12,338 nt of DNA from Shimia sp041624275 (GCF_041624275.1 NZ_JBFJVE010000083.1:1-12338), one strand, 5' to 3'. Counted from the stretch's first letter, positions 1 through 5,986 are shown. Notes: generated from the letters alone by a model not told the origin. Numbers and translations: made by a program.

Positions 1-780
1 GCGATCCCGATGCGCGCCGATTCGGGGCCGATCGGCGGCGATGACACCCATGAGTTCCTGGTGCTGGCCGAGACCGGCGAATCGGAAGTCTTCTATGACA
101 GCGCGGTGACCGATCTCAGCTTTGGCGATCGCGACATCGATTATGACGACCGCGCCCAGTGCCAGGCGATCCTCGAGGAGTTCACCTCGAAATACGCCCG
201 CACCGACGAGACCCACGACGCGGCGCTGTTCGAACAGATCCCGCAGGAGCGCCGCCGCGTGGCGCGCGGCATCGAGGTCGGGCAGATCTTTTATTTCGGC
301 ACCAAATATTCCGAACCCATGGGCGCCACCGTGCAGGGGGCCGACGGCAAGCCGGTGCCGGTGCACATGGGCTCGCACGGGATCGGTGTCTCGCGGCTGC
401 TGGGGGCGATCATCGAGGCCAGCCACGACGACAAGGGCATCATCTGGCCCGAAGGCGTGACCCCCTTCCACTGCGGCATCGTCAACCTCAAGCAGGGCGA
501 CGAGGCGGCGGATGCGGCCTGCGAGTCGCTTTACGCCTCGCTGTGCGGGCTCGGGCTCGAACCGCTTTACGACGATCGCAAGGAACGCGCCGGGGCCAAG
601 TTCGCCTCGATGGATCTGATCGGTCTGCCCTGGCGCATCACCGTCGGGCCGCGCGGCCTGAAGAACGGGGTCGTCGAGCTGACCAGCCGCCGCAGCGGCG
701 AGAGCGAGGAGATGCCGCCCGAGCAGGCGGTGGCCAAGATCGCCGGGATCTACCGCGACCACATGGTGCGCGGCCTCTGA
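1..780 (+). CDS. proS: Prolyl-tRNA synthetase, 3' part (5' end outside window)
   Basis: ProS is the cytoplasmic class II enzyme that charges tRNA-Pro with proline. The frame is open from base 1, and 259 residues are visible before the TGA. Near the N-terminal edge is SGPIGGDDTHEF, which joins the ATP-binding core. Further on are FYFGTKYSEPMGA (about residues 97-110) and class II motif 3, GSHGIGVSRLLGA (about 124-136), with its ATP-binding arginine. The last 110 residues or so form the anticodon-binding domain. Only about 80 residues separate GGDDTHEF from FYFGTKYS, so the roughly 180-residue editing insert of E. coli-type ProS does not fit there; this is the short form usual in alphaproteobacteria. 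The stop codon lies inside a 6-bp hairpin (CGGCCT at 771-776, AGGCCG at 780-785). A 124-bp gap separates it from lolC. Identity is secure; the catalytic N-terminus was not seen. Confidence 0.95.
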   Translation, partial: AIPMRADSGPIGGDDTHEFLVLAETGESEVFYDSAVTDLSFGDRDIDYDDRAQCQAILEEFTSKYARTDETHDAALFEQIPQERRRVARGIEVGQIFYFGTKYSEPMGATVQGADGKPVPVHMGSHGIGVSRLLGAIIEASHDDKGIIWPEGVTPFHCGIVNLKQGDEAADAACESLYASLCGLGLEPLYDDRKERAGAKFASMDLIGLPWRITVGPRGLKNGVVELTSRRSGESEEMPPEQAVAKIAGIYRDHMVRGL

Positions 781-844
781 GGCCGGGCCGCCTCCGGCGG
801 GAGTATTTGTCAAGAGATGAAGCCGGGGCGGGGGCAGCCCCGGC
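771..844 (+). terminator. Candidate 3' end of proS: hairpins plus a TATTT element, no clear U-tract
   Basis: Three elements follow each other. A 6-bp stem (771-776 with 780-785) spans the proS stop. CTCC-GGCG-GGAG (792-803) is followed by TATTT (804-808). A perfect 8-bp stem, GCCGGGGC (822-829) with GCCCCGGC (837-844), has a 7-base loop. None has a proper run of T, so Rho-independent termination is uncertain. The block may instead stabilise the 3' end of the proS transcript or act as a dispersed intergenic element. Confidence 0.4.
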
Positions 845-849
845 GGCGC

Positions 850-878
850 TTGACCGCGAGTCCGGGCGGCAATAGGTT
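850..878 (+). promoter_or_regulatory. Probable sigma-70-type promoter for lolCD
   Basis: TTGACC (850-855, 5 of 6 to TTGACA) is followed by a 17-base spacer and TAGGTT (873-878, 3 of 6). A start of transcription near 885 would leave about 20 bases before the ATG at 905, where GGAG (896-899) serves as ribosome binding site. This arrangement argues against the in-frame TTG at 878, which would lie upstream of the transcript start. Confidence 0.45.
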
Positions 879-904
879 TGCGCCAACAGCGAGCCGGAGC
901 AGTC

Positions 905-2191
905 ATGGCAGGCAGAACAGCACCTTTTGCGCCTTTTGAGTGGATGATCGCCTGGCGTTATCTGCGGGCGCGGCGCGCCGATGGCGGGGTCAGCGTGATG
1001 ACCTGGATCAGCCTGATCGGCATCACCCTGGCGGTCTTCGCGCTGATCGCCACGCTGGCGGTGCGTGCGGGGTTCCGGGCCGAATTCGTCGATACCATTC
1101 TGGGCGCCAATGCGCATGTCACGGTCTATCGCTCGGGCGTGGTCGACGCGAGGGGGCGCATCGATCGCAGCATCGACGACTATCAGGCGATGGCGGCGCG
1201 GCTGCGTGCCGTCGAGGGGGTGACGCGGGCGGCGCCGCTGATCAAGGGCCAGGTGATGGCCAATTTGCGCGACCGTAACTCTGGCGTCGAAGTCTATGGA
1301 ATCTCGCTGGAAAACCTGAAGGAACTGCCGCGTATCGCCGACCCCGGGACCGGGCGGGGCGACATTGCGCGTTTCGAGCAGGGGATCGCCATCGGCAGCG
1401 GCGTGGCGCGGGAGCTGGGGGTGATCGTCGGTGACAGGATCAAGCTGATCTCGCCCAACGGGGTCAGGACCGCCTTTGGCACCTCGCCGAGGATCAATGC
1501 CTATGAGGTGGTCTATGTCTTTTCCGCCGGGCGCTATGACATTGACCGCACTCGGGTTTATCTGCCCTTTGCCGAGGCGCAGCGCTTTTTCGACCGTGAC
1601 GGGGTCGCCGACGAGATCGAGGTCATGGTGGCGGCGCCGGAACAGGTCGAGGCGCTGTCTCTGGAGCTGATCCGCGCCGGGGGCGAGCGCACGCTGCTGT
1701 GGACCTGGCGCGATGCCTCGGGGGGCTTTCTGCGGGCCCTCGAGGTCGAGGACAACGTGATGTTCGTCATCATGTCGATCCTGGTTCTGATCGCGGCGAT
1801 GAATATCGTCTCGGGGCTGATTATGTTGGTAAAGAACAAGGGGCGCGACATCGGTATCCTGCGCACCATGGGGCTGACCGAGGGGGCGATACTGCGAGTC
1901 TTCTTTATCTGCGGCGCCTTTACCGGGCTAAGTGGAACCGTTTTCGGCGTCGTTCTGGGCTGTCTTTTCGCGATCTATATCGACCCGGTGTTCGCTTTTG
2001 TAAACATGGTGATGGGTGGCGGGGCCTGGGATCCGGCCATTCGCGGCATCTATCACCTGCCGGCGCGGCTGGAATTGGGCGATGTTCTGAGCGCGGTGTC
2101 CCTGTCCCTGGGCCTGTCTTTCGTGGTCACGATCTTTCCGGCCCGGCGCGCGGCGCGGATGAACCCGGTGGAGGCGCTGCGTTATGAGTGA
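905..2191 (+). CDS. lolC: Lipoprotein-releasing ABC transporter permease (LolC/LolE family)
   Basis: This is the inner-membrane permease of the Lol system, which extracts mature lipoproteins from the inner membrane and hands them to the periplasmic carrier LolA. The 428-residue product (LolC/E are usually about 400-415) has the family layout: a cytoplasmic start (FEWMIAWRYLRARR), transmembrane segment 1 at about 29-55, a large periplasmic domain at about 56-283, then three segments at about 284-309, 329-360 and 394-413. It ends with FPARRAARMNPVEALRYE, the typical FtsX/MacB-type ending. The ATG at 905 was chosen because GGAG lies 5 bases upstream; an in-frame TTG at 878 would add nine residues but has no good binding site. 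The stop overlaps lolD by 8 bp, so the two are co-translated. Only one permease gene is seen here, so it may form a homodimer as described for LolF. Whether it is closer to LolC, LolE or LolF cannot be settled by eye. Confidence 0.92.
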   Translation: MAGRTAPFAPFEWMIAWRYLRARRADGGVSVMTWISLIGITLAVFALIATLAVRAGFRAEFVDTILGANAHVTVYRSGVVDARGRIDRSIDDYQAMAARLRAVEGVTRAAPLIKGQVMANLRDRNSGVEVYGISLENLKELPRIADPGTGRGDIARFEQGIAIGSGVARELGVIVGDRIKLISPNGVRTAFGTSPRINAYEVVYVFSAGRYDIDRTRVYLPFAEAQRFFDRDGVADEIEVMVAAPEQVEALSLELIRAGGERTLLWTWRDASGGFLRALEVEDNVMFVIMSILVLIAAMNIVSGLIMLVKNKGRDIGILRTMGLTEGAILRVFFICGAFTGLSGTVFGVVLGCLFAIYIDPVFAFVNMVMGGGAWDPAIRGIYHLPARLELGDVLSAVSLSLGLSFVVTIFPARRAARMNPVEALRYE

Positions 2192-2867
2192 TGTCGTGCT
2201 GCGACTGGAAGGGATCGAAAAGCGGTATAACAAGGGCTTGCCCGGCGAGGTGAATGTGCTGCGCGGGGCCGGGCTGACGCTCGGGGCGGGCGAGATCGTG
2301 GCGCTGGTGGCGCCCTCGGGGGCCGGCAAGTCGACCCTGCTGCATATTGCCGGCCTGCTCGATCAGCCGGATGCGGGGCGGGTCGAAATCGACGGCCGGG
2401 CCTTGCAGGACAGATCCGATCGCCAGCGCACGGCCGCGCGGCGTCAGGATGTCGGATTCATCTATCAGTTCCACCACTTGCTGCCCGAGTTTAATGCGCT
2501 CGAGAACGTGGTTCTGCCGCAGTTGGCCAATGGTGTGACGCGCGGCGCGGCCGAGGCGCGCGGGCGCGACCTGCTGGCCCGTGTCGGGGTGGAAAACCGC
2601 GCCCGGCACCGCCCCGGCGAGCTGTCGGGCGGCGAGCAGCAGCGCGTCGCCTTCTGCCGGGCGCTGGCCAATGCGCCGAAGATCCTGCTGGCCGACGAGC
2701 CGACCGGCAACCTTGATCCCGCGACATCCGACCAGGTCTTTGCCACCCTGCTGCAATTGGTGCGCGAGACCGGTCTGGCGGCGCTGATCGCGACCCACAA
2801 CATGGCGCTGGCGGCGCGGATGGACCGGGTTCTGCAGCTGGAAGGCGGCCTGCTGGCGCCGGCCTGA
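2184..2867 (+). CDS. lolD: Lipoprotein-releasing ABC transporter ATP-binding protein
   Basis: LolD is the cytoplasmic ATPase that powers lipoprotein release by the LolC/E-type permease encoded just upstream. The 227-residue protein has all ABC motifs in order: Walker A APSGAGKST (43-51), Q-loop Q95 in GFIYQFHHLLPEFNALENV, signature LSGGEQQRV (147-155), Walker B ILLADEP (167-173, with D171 and E172) and H-loop H205 in IATHN. LLPEFNALENV after the Q-loop is typical of LolD as opposed to other MacB-like ATPases. The first Walker A glycine is alanine here (A43), which should be tolerated because the lysine and the other glycines are intact. The ATG lies inside the end of lolC with GGAGG at 2170-2174. 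The stop codon sits in a perfect 8-bp inverted repeat shared with the convergent neighbour. Confidence 0.95.
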   Translation: MSDVVLRLEGIEKRYNKGLPGEVNVLRGAGLTLGAGEIVALVAPSGAGKSTLLHIAGLLDQPDAGRVEIDGRALQDRSDRQRTAARRQDVGFIYQFHHLLPEFNALENVVLPQLANGVTRGAAEARGRDLLARVGVENRARHRPGELSGGEQQRVAFCRALANAPKILLADEPTGNLDPATSDQVFATLLQLVRETGLAALIATHNMALAARMDRVLQLEGGLLAPA

Positions 2868-2883
2868 GCCGGTGACTCAGGCC
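2861..2883. terminator. Symmetric hairpin over the convergent stop codons of lolD and the YdcZ gene
   Basis: GGCCTGAG (2861-2868) and CTCAGGCC (2876-2883) form a perfect 8-bp inverted repeat around a 7-base loop. The left arm holds the lolD stop (2865-2867); the right arm holds the stop of the minus-strand gene (2877-2879). Only 9 bp separate the genes, so this is the only structure that could end transcription in both directions. There is no T-run on either side, which weakens the terminator call. Confidence 0.45.
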
Positions 2884-3323
2884 TGCTGGGTCAGCCAGAC
2901 ACCGGCCGCCATCAGCGCGATACCGCCGGCGCGGGTCAGCGACAGCGGGCTGATCTGGGCCCCGAACAGGCCGAAATGGTCGATCGCGGCGGCCGAGATC
3001 AACTGCCCCAGAAGCACGAAGAACACCGCGTTTCCGACGCCGAATTTCGGCGCGACCCAGGTGATCGACAGGACGTAGAAGGCCACCAGAAGCCCGGCCA
3101 GAAACAGGTGTTTCGGGGCTGCGGGCAGGCCGGAGAGTCGCGGCGCGTGACCGCTGAGCAACAGCGCCAGCACCGCCGCCGAAAGGGCGACGCAGAACAG
3201 CACCGCCCCGGCGGCAAAGGGCGAGCCGAGCCGCTGGCCAAGCGCCGCGTTCAGCGCCGCGAGCAGCGGGATCCCGATCCCGGCGGCGAGCATGATGAGG
3301 GCGTAGTGCAGGGTTTGCGGCAT
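2877..3323 (-). CDS. DMT-superfamily small transporter, YdcZ/DUF606 family
   Basis: This is a predicted inner-membrane protein of 148 residues. About five hydrophobic segments can be seen (roughly residues 6-26, 36-56, 71-90, 97-117 and 130-146). The stretch GNAVFFVLLGQLISAAAIDH followed by FGLFG (about 98-121) matches the conserved GQL...DxFGxxG region I associate with the YdcZ (DUF606) half-size members of the drug/metabolite transporter superfamily. At about 150 residues these are half the length of EamA transporters and presumably dimerise. The substrate is unknown. The ATG at 3323 follows a good GGGAGG on the minus strand, and that site lies in a small inverted repeat (3327-3343). The gene stands alone: convergent with lolD and divergent from the cytochrome genes. 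Confidence 0.82.
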   Translation of the reverse strand: MPQTLHYALIMLAAGIGIPLLAALNAALGQRLGSPFAAGAVLFCVALSAAVLALLLSGHAPRLSGLPAAPKHLFLAGLLVAFYVLSITWVAPKFGVGNAVFFVLLGQLISAAAIDHFGLFGAQISPLSLTRAGGIALMAAGVWLTQQA

Positions 3324-3326
3324 GTC

Positions 3327-3343
3327 TTGTCCTCCCGGGACAA
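3327..3343 (-). promoter_or_regulatory. Inverted repeat overlapping the YdcZ-gene ribosome binding site
   Basis: TTGTCC (3327-3332) and GGACAA (3338-3343) are perfect 6-bp arms with a 5-base centre. In the minus-strand transcript the Shine-Dalgarno GGGAGGA falls in the loop and the 3' arm, 4 bases before the ATG. It could be an RNA hairpin that hides the ribosome binding site or a DNA operator. The repeat is seen directly; the function is inferred. Confidence 0.35.
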
Positions 3344-3493
3344 ATCGGCGTTGTGGCGGATCGGACCCGGTCGGGTCGCCGCCATCTCAACAGGCTTTGC
3401 GTGCGCGCCGCAAGCCCGCGATCGGGCCGGCGTGGAAAAAGGTCCGGCCGTGAGGCTGCCACCGGGATATGGCGGGCGGGGCGACGGCGCGGA

Positions 3494-3507
3494 ATGATCC
3501 GGATCAA
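3494..3507. promoter_or_regulatory. FNR/FnrL-type binding site
   Basis: ATGATCCGGATCAA matches the FNR/FnrL consensus TTGAT-N4-ATCAA at 9 of 10 defined positions, and its core TGATCCGGATCA is a perfect 12-bp palindrome. In Rhodobacter-type bacteria such sites bind the oxygen-sensing [4Fe-4S] regulator FnrL. The centre (3500.5) is about 120 bases before the first cytochrome ATG and 177 bases before the YdcZ-gene ATG. Control of the cytochrome pair makes more biological sense, but site spacing alone does not fix the direction: six-base stretches at the class II distance (3530-3535 plus, 3466-3471 minus) each match a -10 at only 3 of 6. Confidence 0.6.
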
Positions 3508-3620
3508 TGTCGTGCACCGGTTGCTCTGCCAGAGTTGCAGGCAAGGCCAATCCGCGCGAGGCTGGCGTAGGCCGGGCAAAAGCCGGGCTAAGCTGCGGCA
3601 ATTCGAGGGAAGGTAGACCA

Positions 3621-4013
3621 ATGCGATTTCTGACACTTATCTGTGCGACCCTGCTGGCGGGGCCCGGCCTTGCCCAGGATGGCGAAACCGGCCGGGCGCT
3701 TTATCTCGAGCATTGCGCCGCCTGCCACGGGCTGGATCTGGACGGGCAGGGGCCGATGGCGGGGGTGATGATCATCAAGCCGGCCAATCTGACGGCGCTG
3801 AGCGCCAGCAATGACGGGGTGTTCCCGCTGGAGCGGGTGATCAAGCGCATCGACGGGCGCGACCCGCTGGTCGCGCATGGCAGCCCGATGCCGGTCTATG
3901 GCCATTTCTTCGAGGGCGGCGCGGCGGCGATGAAAACCGCCTCGGGGCAGCCGATCATGACCAGCCGGGCGATCGCCGATCTGGTGGCCTATGTGCAGGA
4001 GGCGCAGCAATGA
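3621..4013 (+). CDS. Periplasmic monoheme cytochrome c
   Basis: This is a small exported electron carrier of 130 residues. It starts with a Sec signal peptide (MRFLTLICATLLAGPGLAQ, cleavage probably after A18). The single heme c site is CAACH (C32, C35, H36). The likely distal ligand is a methionine in GSPMPVYG (M90). It ends in a short amphipathic helix, as class I cytochromes c do. The ATG at 3621 follows GAGGGAAGG and opens directly into the signal peptide; an in-frame ATG at 3507 would add 38 unlikely residues before it. The next gene overlaps by 4 bp (ATGA) and encodes a related lipoprotein cytochrome, so the pair is an operon. An FnrL-like site upstream suggests induction at low oxygen. 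Partner oxidase or reductase unknown. Confidence 0.88.
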   Translation: MRFLTLICATLLAGPGLAQDGETGRALYLEHCAACHGLDLDGQGPMAGVMIIKPANLTALSASNDGVFPLERVIKRIDGRDPLVAHGSPMPVYGHFFEGGAAAMKTASGQPIMTSRAIADLVAYVQEAQQ

Positions 4014-4411
4014 GGCTGGGCATTGGCTGCGCGGCCCTGCTGGCGCTGGTGAGTTGCGGCGAGGCGGAGATGCCGGGCGAGGCCGAGGGCGCGCGGGTCT
4101 ATGCGAGCAACTGCGCCGCCTGCCACGGCGAATCGGGGCGCGGCGACGGTGCGGGCGCTGTCGACCGCGCGCCGGCGCCGGCCGACCTGACCCTGATCTC
4201 GCAGCGCGCCGGAGGCCGTTTTCCGGTGTCGATGGTGCTGAGCAAGATCGACGGTTACAGCGCCGATGACGCGGCGCGGGCGGCGATGCCGGAGTTTGGC
4301 GCCATGCTGCGCGGCGAAATGGTGCCGGTCGAGACCGAAGACGGGGTGATGACGCCGACGCCGCGCCCGCTGGCGGCTTTGCTGGCCCATCTTCAGATCA
4401 TCCAGAAGTGA
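4010..4411 (+). CDS. Lipoprotein monoheme cytochrome c
   Basis: The 133-residue product starts with a short hydrophobic stretch ending in a lipobox, ALVSC, so it is predicted to be cleaved before C16 and anchored by lipid. The heme c site is CAACH (C35, C38, H39) and the likely axial methionine is M93 in AAMPEFG. It shares an order of features with the cytochrome encoded just before it: heme site, P-A-(N/D)-L-T, a phenylalanine-proline followed by a KIDG/RIDG segment, MP-x-(Y/F)-G, and a C-terminal helix. The two are therefore probably ancient duplicates, one free in the periplasm and one membrane-bound. A strong AGGAGG (3997-4002) and the ATGA overlap show translational coupling. Its redox partner is not known. 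Confidence 0.86.
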   Translation: MRLGIGCAALLALVSCGEAEMPGEAEGARVYASNCAACHGESGRGDGAGAVDRAPAPADLTLISQRAGGRFPVSMVLSKIDGYSADDAARAAMPEFGAMLRGEMVPVETEDGVMTPTPRPLAALLAHLQIIQK

Positions 4412-4429
4412 CCGCTTGGCGCCGGTGGC

Positions 4430-4448
4430 ATCCGGGGCCGCGCCGGAT
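4430..4448. terminator. Weak hairpin between convergent cytochrome and glycosylase genes
   Basis: ATCCGG (4430-4435) and CCGGAT (4443-4448) pair around a 7-base loop in the 36-bp gap. The right arm touches the stop codon of the minus-strand gene. There is no T-tract, so its role as a bidirectional terminator is only a possibility. Confidence 0.25.
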
Positions 4449-5104
4449 CAGAGCGACATGGCCAGAACCCGGCTGATCTCGGTCAGGCTGCGCCCCGACT
4501 GCTCCATCCAGTCGTTGAAGGCGGCCTGAACCGCCGCCAGCGCGCCCTTGGAGCTCGCCGGCCTGTCGATCACCCCTTCGGCAATCAGCCGCGCGGTGAC
4601 GTCGCGGCTGAGGATGAAGGCATCGCGTCCGGCAAAACGCATCGCGTATTGGCCGCTCATGCCGCCGAGCCGGGCACCGTCCTTCCTGAGCCGCGCCAGG
4701 AGACCGACGTAATCGGTCGAGGGCCAGCCGCCGAGCACCGCGCCGGCGCCGCCTTCGCCGCGCAGCGCCTGCAGGAAATGGGCGTTGTCGATCACGGTGC
4801 GGATCTTGGGCGCGTTGCGCACGATCGCGGTATCGGCCATCAGCCGGTCGAGATCCTCGTCATGCAGGAAGGCGCAGCGATCGACGTCGAAACCGTGAAA
4901 GGCGGCTTCGAAACCGGGCCATTTGTTGTCCACCACCTTCCAGTTGAACCCGGCCTGAAAGATGCATTTGGTCATGATCGCCAGCCAGCGGTCCTCGGGC
5001 AGCGTGGTGACCTCGGGGTCGGGGCGTGTCAGCAGCGCCGCGAGCGCCTCGGCGCCGCCCTTGCGCTGGGCGGCAATGTCGAAAAGCTCGTCGAAATGGC
5101 GCAT
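4448..5104 (-). CDS. Tag-like DNA-3-methyladenine glycosylase I family protein (divergent)
   Basis: This probable base-excision repair enzyme has 218 residues (E. coli Tag has 187). The middle resembles the Tag fold: FQAGFNWKVVDNKW (49-62) matches the QAGLSW region, then AFHGFD (68-73), IVRNAPKI (94-101) with a following NA, and DYVGLL. It lacks the N-terminal cysteine and histidine and the C-terminal histidine/cysteine that bind zinc in E. coli Tag. The glutamate before QAGLSW (E38 in Tag, which contacts the base) is not found; C47 lies in that place. GRDAFILSRDVTARL (159-173) carries D168 near where many other helix-hairpin-helix glycosylases have their catalytic aspartate. The ATG at 5104 follows GAGGAAGG; the frame stays open further upstream, but that part lies antisense to clpP and is not coding. 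Family confidence is good, substrate uncertain. Confidence 0.72.
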   Translation of the reverse strand: MRHFDELFDIAAQRKGGAEALAALLTRPDPEVTTLPEDRWLAIMTKCIFQAGFNWKVVDNKWPGFEAAFHGFDVDRCAFLHDEDLDRLMADTAIVRNAPKIRTVIDNAHFLQALRGEGGAGAVLGGWPSTDYVGLLARLRKDGARLGGMSGQYAMRFAGRDAFILSRDVTARLIAEGVIDRPASSKGALAAVQAAFNDWMEQSGRSLTEISRVLAMSL

Positions 5105-5353
5105 GCGGGCCTTCCTCGGTTTACGGTGGCGTTCGGCGGTGGCGGTGGGGCGCCAGTCGGCCCAGTCTGGAACGCGCCGTCCCCGTGGCGCAAGCCCTTT
5201 CGCCGCCTTCGCGGCGGCGCCGGGCCGGGCGCGGCGCCCGATCGGCGCGGGGCATATTTTGCCCTGCTGCCCTTGCAGCCCCCTCGGGCCGACTTTAAGA
5301 CTCCCCTGTGGGCTTTGACCACACGCACCGACGCGAGCAAGAGGCAGGCGGAC
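5105..5353. other. 249-bp divergent region between the Tag-like gene and clpP
   Basis: No gene is supported here. The minus-strand side carries the glycosylase ribosome site. The centre has GC-rich inverted repeats: CGCCGC-CTTC-GCGGCG (5201-5216), and CGGGC (5226-5230) with GCCCG (5236-5240). GGGCA-TATTT-TGCCC (5250-5264) is a 5-bp repeat with an AT-rich centre just upstream of a possible clpP promoter. These repeats could be operators or leader structures; none can be assigned to a regulator by eye. Confidence 0.5.
5273..5299 (+). promoter_or_regulatory. Possible clpP promoter
   Basis: TTGCAG (5273-5278, within CCCTTGCAG) and TTTAAG (5294-5299) are spaced by 15 bases, a little short for sigma-70. 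The CTTG start also recalls heat-shock sigma-32 promoters, which would suit clpP, but no CCCCAT-type -10 follows. A start near 5306 would give a leader of about 48 bases. Confidence 0.25.
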
Positions 5354-5986
5354 ATGAACGATCCTATCGACACGTATATGAATACCCTGGTGCCCATGGT
5401 GGTCGAGCAGACCAGCCGTGGCGAGCGGGCCTATGATATTTTCTCGCGCCTGCTGAAAGAGCGCATCATCTTCGTCAACGGGCCGGTGCATGACGGCATG
5501 TCGACCCTGATCGTGGCCCAGCTGCTGCATCTCGAGGCCGAAAACCCGTCGAAGGAAATCTCGATGTATATCAACTCGCCCGGCGGTGTGGTGACCAGCG
5601 GGCTGTCGATCTACGACACGATGCAATATATCAAGCCCAAGGTCTCGACCTTGGTGATCGGTCAGGCGGCGTCGATGGGCTCGCTTCTGCTGACCGCGGG
5701 CGAGGCCGGCATGCGGTTCTCGCTGCCCAACAGCCGGGTCATGGTGCACCAGCCCTCGGGCGGCTATCAGGGGCAGGCGACGGATATCATGATCCACGCC
5801 CGCGAAACCCAGAAGCTGAAAGATCGCCTGAACGAGATCTACGTCAAGCACACCGGCCAGAAGCTGAAAGCAGTCGAAGCGGCGCTGGAACGCGACAATT
5901 TCATGTCGCCGCAAGAGGCCAAGGACTGGGGTCTGATCGACGAGATCGTCGAGAGCCGTGCCAAGGACGGCGAAGCCGAAAGCTGA
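5354..5986 (+). CDS. clpP: ATP-dependent Clp protease proteolytic subunit
   Basis: ClpP is the cytoplasmic serine protease that forms a double seven-membered ring and degrades substrates fed by ClpX or ClpA. The 210-residue protein (E. coli 207) carries the complete catalytic triad: S107 in GQAASMGS, H132 in VMVHQP and D181 in ERDNFMSP. The structural motif YINSPGG (72-78) and the handle-helix segment between H132 and D181 are in place. The ATG at 5354 was chosen because it gives the usual family N-terminus (MNDPIDTYMNTLVPMVVEQ), with a weak GAGGC/GGCGG upstream; the same frame is open for about 700 bases before it, but that is noise in GC-rich sequence. clpX follows after 116 bp in the usual clpP-clpX order. 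No tig gene precedes it here, unlike in many bacteria. Confidence 0.97.
   Translation: MNDPIDTYMNTLVPMVVEQTSRGERAYDIFSRLLKERIIFVNGPVHDGMSTLIVAQLLHLEAENPSKEISMYINSPGGVVTSGLSIYDTMQYIKPKVSTLVIGQAASMGSLLLTAGEAGMRFSLPNSRVMVHQPSGGYQGQATDIMIHARETQKLKDRLNEIYVKHTGQKLKAVEAALERDNFMSPQEAKDWGLIDEIVESRAKDGEAES

Larger units (their letters stand above)
3324..3620. other. 297-bp divergent control region between the YdcZ gene and the cytochrome operon
   Basis: No convincing gene lies here. The region holds the YdcZ ribosome-site repeat (3327-3343), a 14-bp inverted repeat with arms GACCCG (3364-3369) and CGGGTC (3372-3377), an FnrL-like palindrome (3494-3507) and the cytochrome ribosome binding site (GAGGGAAGG, 3605-3613). 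I find no clear -35/-10 pair in either direction. Confidence 0.6.

Noticed and set aside
878..904. TTG start for lolC
   Set aside because: It adds nine residues not typical of the family, has no ribosome site, and would lie upstream of the predicted transcript start.
3507..3620. ATG at 3507 as the cytochrome start
   Set aside because: It would put 38 polar residues before a textbook signal peptide and overlaps the FnrL-like box; ATG 3621 has the better ribosome site.
2491..3636. Minus-strand frame of 381 codons
   Set aside because: It overlaps the YdcZ gene in another frame and the antisense of lolD; the product is an Arg/Pro/Ala-rich shadow with no domain.
4649..5353. Upstream extension of the clpP frame
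   Set aside because: These codons lie antisense to the glycosylase gene and give no ClpP-like sequence; the normal ClpP N-terminus begins at 5354.
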